A stretch of DNA of 47,621 nt from a virus. The notes below the pieces were generated by a model, which worked only from the letters and a program-made list of their open reading frames with translations, was not told where the DNA came from and ran no database searches. The stretch covers positions 1-47,621 of IMG/VR virus record IMGVR_UViG_3300023238_000251, one strand, 5' to 3'. A program made the translations under genes and the position numbers. This document shows, piece by piece, positions 31,938 to 38,951 of the stretch (within the stretch, counting starts at the first letter, position 1; each line of letters opens with the position of its first letter).

Positions 31938-33591
31938 TTGTAAATTGATTATTGAAGACGAAGTAAACATTAAGATCGAAGGTCTTGATGTAGATGTACG
32001 ACGACAACTTGCCAACGCATTAAAGTTTGAGGTTCCTTATGCAAAGCATATGCCACAGTATAAACTAGGACGCTGGGACGGCAAAGTTGCTTTCTTTGGT
32101 ATTGGCGGCAGCGGCTACGTTAATCATCTTGATGTAGTACAGCGTGTGCTTACAAAGAATAATGTTGAAATTGCAGACATTGACGACAGGCGAATGCACA
32201 TTAGTTTAAACTTTAAACACGTAACAGAAGACTACTGGAAGGACCAAGGAGTTGTTTGGCCTGAAGGACATCCTGCAGAAGGTGAAGATATTATTCTGCG
32301 TGACTATCAAGTAGAAGCAATTAATACATTCTTAGATAATCCACAGAGTTTGCAACAGATTGCTACTGGTGCAGGCAAATGTCGAACTTATGATTCTACA
32401 ATGGATATAGATGTAGGTAATTCTGATTTTGCTGAATATTTGCTAAATAAAGTAAGAAATAGCAACTGGAGCAATTCTATGAACGTAGCAACTTTTTGTA
32501 AAACATATCAGCGAAAAATGTGGAAGTCGATGATTACTAGGAAAAAATTAGATTTCACCTTATTGGATGTAATAACGTTCAACAATGAGCAACTTTATTA
32601 CATACCGTATAATGGATATCATAAATTTACAGTAAGTACTTCACAATGCTTAAAGTGTAATGCAGCGCTAGTTATCGGATTTAGAAAAGATGAGTTTATA
32701 GTATCAACATGCAAATGTTCAGCAGATAACAAGAATTATGCTACTTTAGAAAAGTTATCAACTGTATTTCCTGTAAGTGAAGCAAATGACGTATTATCAT
32801 CATTTGCAGAGCGAAAAACACGGAATTTACAAAATGTACTAACTCATTGGACATCGCGTGGACATACTCACGAGGACGCAGTACAATTAGTGTCAGACGT
32901 ACAAGCGAGTCGATCGTCACTGTCACCTGCTGCACAGAAAGGTGCACGGGGGTATTCGATGAGAACCCCCGAATACTGGATTAAGCAAGGGTATTCTAAA
33001 TCAGACGCTGTGCAGAAAGTAAGTAATCTTCAAGTTACAAACGGCTTAGAGTTTTATGTTAACAGATATGGCACTGATGAAGGCAAAGTACAGTACGATA
33101 AGCGAATGACAGAATGGTTAACATCATACACTCGTGCTATGGAACTAGATCCTACAATTAATGAAAGAAAAATGGTCGGGTTTTGCAAAGCATCAAAAGA
33201 GTCGTTAACCGTGTTAATGCCAGTCTATGAAAAGTATAACGATAAAATTCGTATATACTTAGGCATTGACGGAAATACTGAATATTTTTTGCGCGACGAC
33301 GATAGTATACGATTTTATGATTTTACGATACCCGAGCTTAAAATAATTGTTGAGTTTAATGGATCTAAGTTCCATGCTAATGCAGAGTTATTATCTGAGC
33401 AACAACTGTTAGAATGGAAGAGCTTATTTTCAAATGAATCAGCAGACTTGGTTATTGCAAAGGATACTGTAAAGCGAAAAATAGCAGAATGGCACGGATA
33501 CACATTGTTAACAATTTGGGATACTGACGACGTTGACCAAGCAATTACTAAAATTACAAATTTAATAGAAGAAAAACTTAATGAAATTTAA
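31930..33591 (+). CDS. uvsW: UvsW helicase N-terminal fragment, N-intein, and endonuclease fused in frame
   Basis: UvsW is a branch-migrating SF2 helicase. Residues 1-150 are N-extein, with ALKFEVPYAKHMPQYKLGRWDGK, ILRDYQVEAINTFL, ending at IATGAGK. Cys151 (32380) starts an N-intein (CRTYDSTMDIDVGN ...). The ORF then runs without a stop into an endonuclease: a Cys motif (CLKCNAALVI, CKCSADN), two GY/GH-S-x-x-D-A repeats (SRGHTHEDAV, KQGYSKSDAV) and a C-terminal nuclease (FYDFTIPELKIIVEFNG, FHANAE, WHGYTLLTIWDTDD) of Vsr/EDxHD type. An internal ATG at 32479 has GGAG 7 nt upstream, so the endonuclease may also be made alone. In that reading the N-intein is 33 aa. Confidence 0.88.
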   Translation: MASCKLIIEDEVNIKIEGLDVDVRRQLANALKFEVPYAKHMPQYKLGRWDGKVAFFGIGGSGYVNHLDVVQRVLTKNNVEIADIDDRRMHISLNFKHVTEDYWKDQGVVWPEGHPAEGEDIILRDYQVEAINTFLDNPQSLQQIATGAGKCRTYDSTMDIDVGNSDFAEYLLNKVRNSNWSNSMNVATFCKTYQRKMWKSMITRKKLDFTLLDVITFNNEQLYYIPYNGYHKFTVSTSQCLKCNAALVIGFRKDEFIVSTCKCSADNKNYATLEKLSTVFPVSEANDVLSSFAERKTRNLQNVLTHWTSRGHTHEDAVQLVSDVQASRSSLSPAAQKGARGYSMRTPEYWIKQGYSKSDAVQKVSNLQVTNGLEFYVNRYGTDEGKVQYDKRMTEWLTSYTRAMELDPTINERKMVGFCKASKESLTVLMPVYEKYNDKIRIYLGIDGNTEYFLRDDDSIRFYDFTIPELKIIVEFNGSKFHANAELLSEQQLLEWKSLFSNESADLVIAKDTVKRKIAEWHGYTLLTIWDTDDVDQAITKITNLIEEKLNEI

Positions 33592-34567
33592 CATACCAAT
33601 AGGGGAACTAGCAGAGTCGATCGCGAAGTACAAAGGAGTACTATTAAACGATAACTGCGAAATTAATATTAAAGATCTTGATTGTAAAGTTAATACACCA
33701 TCAGGAACTGCTACTATTAATATTATAATTAAAAAAGAAAAGTTAGAAGGCATAAAACTATTACTTGCAAATGGTGTAGAAATAAAGTGTGCTAATAAGC
33801 ATATATTAAGATATAATAATGCAGACGTATTTGCAGATTCATTAGCAATTGGCGACTCGGTAGAAACTATTAACGGGAATGTTAAGGTTAGTAGTATTAA
33901 CAATATTGACGATACTACATTTTACGATATCGGAATAGATGCACCGTACTTATATTATGATGCAGACGGAGTATTACATCATAATACAATTACCACAGCA
34001 ACTCTAAGTCATATAACTGAGCCTTACGGACGTAGCATAGTTATTGTTCCTAACAAGTCGTTAGTAGAACAAACAGAAGAAGACTATGTTAACTGTGGGC
34101 TCGACGTTGGTGTGTACTTCGGCGACAGGAAGATGCTAGGTAAGACTCACACAATTTGTACTTGGCAAAGTTTAAATATACTTGACAAGAAAAACAAGGA
34201 CGGCACAGCAGCACTAAGTCTTGCAGAGTTCTTAGAAGAGGTATCTACAATCATTGTTGACGAATGTTTTGATGGCAACACTCTTATCACAACACCAAGT
34301 GGTCAAGTGCCTATTAAAGATTTAAAGGCGGGCGACAAAGTAATTAATCTATGTGAAAAAACAAAACAATACAAAGAAGATACAGTAGTTAAAGTTCATA
34401 AAAACTTAACACATAGTCAAAGTGAAAAAATGCTAGAGATAGAGTTTGACAACGGCATAAAAACTAAAGTTACTGCTAACCATAAATTTTTAACAGACAA
34501 TGGCTGGGTTAGAGCAGACCAATTAACTGAAGATTTAGAAATTATTGACATAAATACATATAGCTAA
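33581..34567 (+). CDS. uvsW: UvsW middle fragment flanked by C-intein 1 and N-intein 2
   Basis: One 328-aa polypeptide with three parts. 1-135: C-intein of the first intein, with IGELAESIAKY, NGVEIKCANKHILRY (block B) and DGVLHHN at the end. 136-228: extein from Thr136 (TITTATLSH), so the joined sequence reads GAGK-T, restoring Walker A; it continues VPNKSLVEQTEEDY and THTICTWQSL and ends IIVDE. 229-328: N-intein 2 from Cys229 (34265), CFDGNTLITTPSGQVPIKDLKAGDKVI, with the block B element TANHKFL, then stop. Must be spliced at both ends to contribute to active UvsW. Overlaps the previous ORF by 11 nt. Confidence 0.92.
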   Translation: MKFNIPIGELAESIAKYKGVLLNDNCEINIKDLDCKVNTPSGTATINIIIKKEKLEGIKLLLANGVEIKCANKHILRYNNADVFADSLAIGDSVETINGNVKVSSINNIDDTTFYDIGIDAPYLYYDADGVLHHNTITTATLSHITEPYGRSIVIVPNKSLVEQTEEDYVNCGLDVGVYFGDRKMLGKTHTICTWQSLNILDKKNKDGTAALSLAEFLEEVSTIIVDECFDGNTLITTPSGQVPIKDLKAGDKVINLCEKTKQYKEDTVVKVHKNLTHSQSEKMLEIEFDNGIKTKVTANHKFLTDNGWVRADQLTEDLEIIDINTYS

Positions 34568-34580
34568 AGGAGAAGTATTT

Positions 34581-35492
34581 ATGGCAAAACAATTTGATAT
34601 AGAAAACTTTAATAAAGTTTTAAAAATAAATCATCAAAAACTGCAAGCAGAAAAAATAACTGGTAAAAAAGTTATTCTATCAAATGGATTAATCCTTGAG
34701 TCTGAGAGAGACGTGCGTCTTTGCAAGAAACGAGTAATGTCAGGAGATAATGTTTGGAAAGAAAATTTTGACATACTTTACAGTATCAATAGTGATGACA
34801 GAGAATTGGCCGAAAAAAAGTGTAGATCCTTGACTTCTGTGCAAGGCGGAATCAAATGCCAAGAAAAGCATGGAAAAAAAATTAAATCTAACCTAAATAC
34901 AGGAACGCCATGGAATAAAGATATGAAGGGAAACTATCCTTATTCTTATCCGCATTCAGCTGAAACAAAAGAAAAGATAAGTGTTGCTAATACTGGCACA
35001 AAAAACGGCATGTACGGAACAATGATGACCGCAGAACAAAAAGAATATAGAAGTAACTTAATGAAAGAAAAAATTCTTTCAGGAGAGTTTACTCCAAATT
35101 CTAATAATAGAAATACTCATTGGGATTCGTATTATAAAAATAAAAAATATAGAAGCAGCTGGGAATCACTTTATCAATATTTCGATCCTGATGCCGAGTA
35201 TGAAACTTTAAGAATACCTTATGTTTTTGAATGTAAAGAACATATTTACATAATAGATTTTGTTAATCATAAAACTAAAACTGCAATTGAAGTAAAACCT
35301 AGAGAACTTTTTAATGACCAAAAAACACAAACTAAAATATCTACCGCCGAAGAGTGGTGCAATGCTAATGGATATAATTTAGTATTAGCAGATAAAGAAT
35401 ATTTTATAACTCGGCCAATGCCTGATGATTTGACCGAATTTGATACTAAAACACAAAATAAAATTAGGAAACTTTATGAAGTTAATCAGTAA
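34581..35492 (+). CDS. Homing endonuclease in the second uvsW intein break, gp4/TnsA-like nuclease
   Basis: 303 aa with its own AGGAG 9 nt before the ATG. The middle has a NUMOD3-type DNA-binding motif (ETKEKISVANTGTKNGMYG). The C-terminus is a restriction-like core: YRSSWESLYQYFDPDAEYE, LRIPYVFECKEHIYIIDFV, TAIEVKPRELF, giving the E, D and E-x-K. The same elements in the same order occur in gp4 at 13177 (YRSGWE, PDF, IEVKP), so the enzymes appear related. Overlaps the following UvsW piece by 17 nt. Confidence 0.85.
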   Translation: MAKQFDIENFNKVLKINHQKLQAEKITGKKVILSNGLILESERDVRLCKKRVMSGDNVWKENFDILYSINSDDRELAEKKCRSLTSVQGGIKCQEKHGKKIKSNLNTGTPWNKDMKGNYPYSYPHSAETKEKISVANTGTKNGMYGTMMTAEQKEYRSNLMKEKILSGEFTPNSNNRNTHWDSYYKNKKYRSSWESLYQYFDPDAEYETLRIPYVFECKEHIYIIDFVNHKTKTAIEVKPRELFNDQKTQTKISTAEEWCNANGYNLVLADKEYFITRPMPDDLTEFDTKTQNKIRKLYEVNQ

Positions 35493-36315
35493 AAAAGAAA
35501 TCGAAAAGCCACACGAAACTTATAATCTTCATGTAGAAACGGACCATAACTATATTGCAAATGATGTTGTAGTTTCAAACTGTCACATGGCCAAAGCAGA
35601 AGTACTAAAGAACTTACTTACACGCAACTTAAAGAACGCTCCGATTCGTTGGGGACTAACTGGCACAGTGCCTAGAGAGAAGTTTGAGTTTGAAAGTATT
35701 CACGCAAGCTTAGGTCCAGTAGTTGGAAGCATTACAGCAAAGTCGTTACAGGATCAAGGAGTACTATCAGCGTGTCATGTTAATGTATGTCAGCTGATTG
35801 ATGTTGTAGCACATTCGGACTATCAAGGTGAACTAAAATACTTAACATCAGATCCAGCACGTTTAGCATACATTGCGAGTATGATGAATAACGTATCACA
35901 AACAGGCAACACACTAATCTTAGTAGACAGGATTAGTGCAGGACAAACACTGGCAGAACTTATACCCGGCAGCACTTTCGTAAGTGGTGCAGTTAAAGTA
36001 AAAGACAGGAAGGAAACATATGATACAATTCGCGAGGGGACTAACGAAGTTATTATTGCAACATATGGTGTCGCAGCGGTGGGCCTTAATATCCCTCGCA
36101 TTTTTAATCTTGTACTCTTGGAGCCTGGCAAATCATTTGTAAGAGTAATACAAAGTATTGGTAGAGGCGTTCGTAAGGCAAAAGACAAAGACTTCGTACA
36201 AATTTGGGACTTGACATCAACATGCAAGTTTGCGAAGCGACACTTAACTCAACGTAAGAAATTTTACAAAGAAGCTGAGTACCCATTTACAATTGAGAAA
36301 GTGGACTGGAATTAA
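35476..36315 (+). CDS. uvsW: C-intein 2 fused to the C-terminal half of UvsW
   Basis: Residues 1-35 are a canonical short C-intein (MKLISKKEIEKPHETYNLHV, HNYIANDVVVSN). Cys36 (35581) is the +1 residue; joined to the previous fragment it gives VDE-CH, the DECH box. The 244-aa C-extein has the second RecA-like domain: RWGLTGTVPREK (motif III), ANTLILVDRISAGQTL-like strand, VIIATYGVAAVGLNIPR (motif V) and VIQSIGRGVRK (motif VI). ATG 35476 has AGGAA upstream. Total reconstructed helicase is 150 + 93 + 244 = 487 aa (T4: 503). Ser precedes the final Asn instead of His. Confidence 0.92.
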   Translation: MKLISKKEIEKPHETYNLHVETDHNYIANDVVVSNCHMAKAEVLKNLLTRNLKNAPIRWGLTGTVPREKFEFESIHASLGPVVGSITAKSLQDQGVLSACHVNVCQLIDVVAHSDYQGELKYLTSDPARLAYIASMMNNVSQTGNTLILVDRISAGQTLAELIPGSTFVSGAVKVKDRKETYDTIREGTNEVIIATYGVAAVGLNIPRIFNLVLLEPGKSFVRVIQSIGRGVRKAKDKDFVQIWDLTSTCKFAKRHLTQRKKFYKEAEYPFTIEKVDWN

Positions 36316-36318
36316 ATT

Positions 36319-36825
36319 ATGAGAATATTAACATTAGAAAATGAGTGTTTTAACTTAGATGACTTACCCGAAACAATAGAAGATGATGTACGCTTTAGTG
36401 TACTAGATAATAGTAACCCTAAAGAACCTGACTTCTTTTTTGTTCCGTTAATTTTCTTAGAATCATTCAGCGCACCTGCAATGGTGTTGGATATTGGCGG
36501 GCATGAAGTAACAATGCCAGTTGATTGGAGTGTTGCAGTTGGGTGTTCCGAAAGCGGAATGGATCTAGAAGTGTTGCCACTGACTAGTATTAATGACAGA
36601 GGATTTGAAGCATTTCTTTTTAATCCATTAAGTAGTTTTAAAACAGACTTTGCAGAAATTAAAATTACTAATTTCTATACAGATGTAAAATGGTATTTTC
36701 CTAAAATGAAAAATGGACAACTACTAAGTATCCCAATCACTGAAGGTAAAAATCCTCTGTGCGCATTTTTTGTTAAGGATATAAGTAGACAATGCGAAGT
36801 GATAGAATATAGCCTATTAATGTAA
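36319..36825 (+). CDS. Conserved-type protein downstream of uvsW, unknown function
   Basis: 168 aa. I associate this family with marine T4-like phages, directly after uvsW. Visible: PDFFFVPLIFLESFSAPAMVLDIGGHEVTMPVDWSVAVG, LEVLPLTSINDRGFEAFLFNPLSS and WYFPKMKNGQLLSIPI. No catalytic pattern. It starts 3 nt after uvsW and ends 8 nt before the cupin gene. May be a regulator or structural accessory; not determinable. Confidence 0.65.
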   Translation: MRILTLENECFNLDDLPETIEDDVRFSVLDNSNPKEPDFFFVPLIFLESFSAPAMVLDIGGHEVTMPVDWSVAVGCSESGMDLEVLPLTSINDRGFEAFLFNPLSSFKTDFAEIKITNFYTDVKWYFPKMKNGQLLSIPITEGKNPLCAFFVKDISRQCEVIEYSLLM

Positions 36826-36833
36826 GGAGAATT

Positions 36834-37193
36834 ATGATGGGAATTAAAGCAGGCAAAGTATGGGGATCAACGGAACTGATCCATGCTAACGGAGCATTAG
36901 AGTTCCACCGCATTAACTTTAATGCAGGATACAAGTGTTCAGAACATGCACACGAATTTAAATGGAATGGCTTCTTTGTTGAGTCGGGCAAGATGATTGT
37001 TCGAGTTTGGCAAGATGATCAAGGACTAGTTGATGAAACTATTCTTGAGGCTGGAGACTTTACACAAGTGAAGCCTGGCAAGATTCATCAGTTCGAAGGA
37101 TTAGAAGATGGTGTTGCATTTGAGTTGTATTGGGCAGAGTTTAACCACGATGACATTGTAAGACGTACTTCAGGAAGTAACGTTGTCAAATAA
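36834..37193 (+). CDS. Cupin-domain protein
   Basis: 119 aa single cupin barrel. Metal-site motif 1 SEHAHEFKWNGFFVESGKM (H-x-H and a later E), and motif 2 FTQVKPGKIHQFEGLEDG. Small cupins of this kind are seen in marine phages next to sugar genes. It could be an epimerase-like or sensing protein, with metal-bound substrate. AAGGAGAATT precedes two adjacent ATGs (36834, 36837); either may be used. Overlaps nothing and sits 1 nt before the next ATG. Confidence 0.75.
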   Translation: MMGIKAGKVWGSTELIHANGALEFHRINFNAGYKCSEHAHEFKWNGFFVESGKMIVRVWQDDQGLVDETILEAGDFTQVKPGKIHQFEGLEDGVAFELYWAEFNHDDIVRRTSGSNVVK

Positions 37194-37194
37194 A

Positions 37195-37449
37195 ATGATA
37201 CCTGGAGAAGCATTAATATACGAGCGCAACGACGGTGTTGTGTATGCTCATTATCGAGACCCTCCGCACAATACAATACCACGTTGGATCATAGGCGGTG
37301 ATCCTGCAGGAATAGCAAGAGCCCAAGGCGACTTGTTAAACTATGCAGAGTGGCAAGAGCTATGTAAACTGAGCTTAGAATATCCAACATTAAAAAAGCT
37401 ATTAGACAAGTTAGTAACAACGTATTACACAGTTAAGGAACACAAATGA
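37195..37449 (+). CDS. Small conserved-type protein of unknown function
   Basis: 84 aa. MIPGEALIYERNDGVVYAHYRDPPHN, RWIIGGDPAGIARAQGDLLNYAEWQELC and LKKLLDKLVTTYYTVKE: a pattern I associate with cyanophages and other marine T4-likes, role unknown. ATG 37195 chosen over an upstream TTG at 37183 inside the cupin gene. No good ribosome binding site at normal distance, so it is probably coupled to the cupin gene. Overlaps kdsA by 4 nt. Confidence 0.65.
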   Translation: MIPGEALIYERNDGVVYAHYRDPPHNTIPRWIIGGDPAGIARAQGDLLNYAEWQELCKLSLEYPTLKKLLDKLVTTYYTVKEHK

Positions 37450-38234
37450 GAATAATAGCAGGACCTTGCCAACACGAGTCCTTAGGACAGTCTGCACAAA
37501 TTGCACAACGATGCAAAGAAGTGTGTGCCAAGTACGGCATTGAATACTACTTCAAAGCAAGTTATGACAAAGCTAATCGCAGTAGTATGCAAGGCAAACG
37601 CGGCATGGGACTTTCTAAAACTATGTACGACTTTAAAATATTAAAAGAAGTACACGGTGTTAAAATACTTACTGACGTACATGACATAAAACAAATTGCC
37701 CTAATGGTGCATTATGATGTTGTTGACGTATTACAAATTCCTGCATTCCTTTGTCGACAAACTGACCTAGTACAAGCGGCATGTGCAACAGATAAAATTG
37801 TTAATATTAAAAAAGGACAGTTCCTTGCTCCGTGGGATATGAAAGGTATACTAAGTAAATGTGACGAAGCCAAAGAGCTTTGGATCACAGAGAGAGGAAC
37901 TAGTTTTGGATATAACAACTTGGTTGTTGATTTCACCGGCATTGATTACATGCTTAATAATTTTAGGGTGCCTGTGGTTTTTGATGCCACACACAGCGTA
38001 CAGAAGCCTGGTGGTCTTGGAGGTTCTAGCAGTGGCAACAGGGATTATGTTCCTGGCTTATGCCGCGCAGCTAGTGCTCTTGGCGTTACCAACTTTTTCT
38101 TAGAAGTACACCCTGATCCAGACAACGCACCTAGTGACGGTCCTAACATGTTACGACTAGACGACTTTGAAAGTGTCGTAGCAGATATAGCTACAATTAA
38201 CGCGGTTATAGCTACAATTAACGCGGTGGTATAA
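37446..38234 (+). CDS. kdsA: 3-deoxy-D-manno-octulosonate 8-phosphate synthase
   Basis: Condenses PEP with arabinose-5-phosphate to Kdo-8-P, the first committed step to LPS Kdo. 262 aa, near normal length. Classic motifs in order: IAGPCQHES, YFKASYDKANRSS, ILTDVHDI, DVLQIPAFLCRQTDL, NIKKGQFLAPWDM, ERGTSFGYNNLVVD, VVFDATHSVQKPGG and FLEVHPDPDNAPSDGPNML. All substrate-binding residues I know of seem kept. The last 14 residues come from a 21-bp tandem duplication (IATINAV repeated). Combined with HldE/HldD and the Kps-like transferases it gives a phage LPS core programme. Overlaps previous gene (ATGA). Confidence 0.95.
   Translation: MRIIAGPCQHESLGQSAQIAQRCKEVCAKYGIEYYFKASYDKANRSSMQGKRGMGLSKTMYDFKILKEVHGVKILTDVHDIKQIALMVHYDVVDVLQIPAFLCRQTDLVQAACATDKIVNIKKGQFLAPWDMKGILSKCDEAKELWITERGTSFGYNNLVVDFTGIDYMLNNFRVPVVFDATHSVQKPGGLGGSSSGNRDYVPGLCRAASALGVTNFFLEVHPDPDNAPSDGPNMLRLDDFESVVADIATINAVIATINAVV
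38186..38227. repeat. Two tandem copies of a 21-bp unit at the end of kdsA
   Basis: The 21-bp unit TATAGCTACAATTAACGCGG + T occurs twice, perfectly, at 38186-38206 and 38207-38227. It keeps the kdsA frame (7 codons, IATINAV each). Confidence 0.95.
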
Positions 38235-38247
38235 TGAAAGGTAACAA

Positions 38248-38508
38248 ATGTTAAAAAAACTTAATCTATCGTTAAGCAATAGGTGTAATGCCAATTGCAT
38301 TTGGTGTCCTGTTGAACGAGGAACAAAACATAATTTTGATTTAAGTTACGATTCTATTGTTAAGATTATAGAAGAAGTAGAGAAACTAGAACAACTCCGT
38401 TGGTTAAAAAACGGTTTACAAATTGGTTGTTTGAGTGTATACTATAATGGAGTAGAGATAAACGCACCGGGGGATGTAATCGAATGGCAGCAGAAAAACT
38501 TGCAATAA
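38248..38508 (+). pseudogene. Radical SAM enzyme stub, N-terminal 45 residues only, fused to unrelated tail
   Basis: 86 aa. MLKKLNLSLSNRCNANCIWCP carries a complete C-x3-C-x2-C iron-sulfur motif, followed by a start of the first helix (LSYDSIVKIIEEVEKL). Radical SAM enzymes are normally over 280 aa. After about residue 45 the sequence (LRWLKNGLQIGCLSVYYNGVEI ...) no longer resembles that fold. This looks like an internal deletion that joined the gene start to another coding tail. AAAGG lies 7 nt before the ATG, so the peptide may still be made. It overlaps the next gene by 25 nt. Confidence 0.6.
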
Positions 38509-38951
38509 AAGAAATCCTCAGTTGGATTGACAATGGCGAAAGCACAATATGGGATCAGTTAGAAGACGACCATAAGAAGCAGATTAGCTTTTGGTTGTTG
38601 AATAGATATGTCAGTGGCATACAAGGTAGTCGTGACAAGCAAGAGCTTGCTGTGCTTAAAACTAATGAATACTACAACAAGCACTTTAACGATATTGGAG
38701 TAAGTAAGGACAAAGGTCATCCAAAGTTATTATGGAAGTTGTTGTGTATGTGTGGCAACACAGGCAAGAACGAATTCCATCCTTGGATTGGTTTTAAGAA
38801 ACGTGACGGCAGCACAGGCAAAGCAATGTCGCTGTTAGAAAAACTAAATCCAAATATGAAAACAGACGAGGTTGAACTACTTGCTAGAATATCTACAAAA
38901 AAAGAACTCAAAGCACTTGCAGAGGAACATGAAATTGCAATCAAGCTCTAA
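38484..38951 (+). CDS. gp62: Probable clamp-loader small subunit gp62
   Basis: 155 aa, tentative. The order of features recalls cyanophage gp62: an N-terminal helix with FWLLNRYVSGIQG (like INKCLS), KTNEYYNKHFN, a basic Trp segment (HPWIGFKKRDG), and a final helix pair where LLARISTKKELKALAEEH resembles the L-T-x-x-Q/E-L ending. gp62 joins gp44 to load the gp45 clamp. gp44 and gp45 are not in this window, so context does not confirm it. A GGGGGA site is 10 nt before the ATG. It overlaps both neighbours. Confidence 0.42.
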   Translation: MAAEKLAIKEILSWIDNGESTIWDQLEDDHKKQISFWLLNRYVSGIQGSRDKQELAVLKTNEYYNKHFNDIGVSKDKGHPKLLWKLLCMCGNTGKNEFHPWIGFKKRDGSTGKAMSLLEKLNPNMKTDEVELLARISTKKELKALAEEHEIAIKL

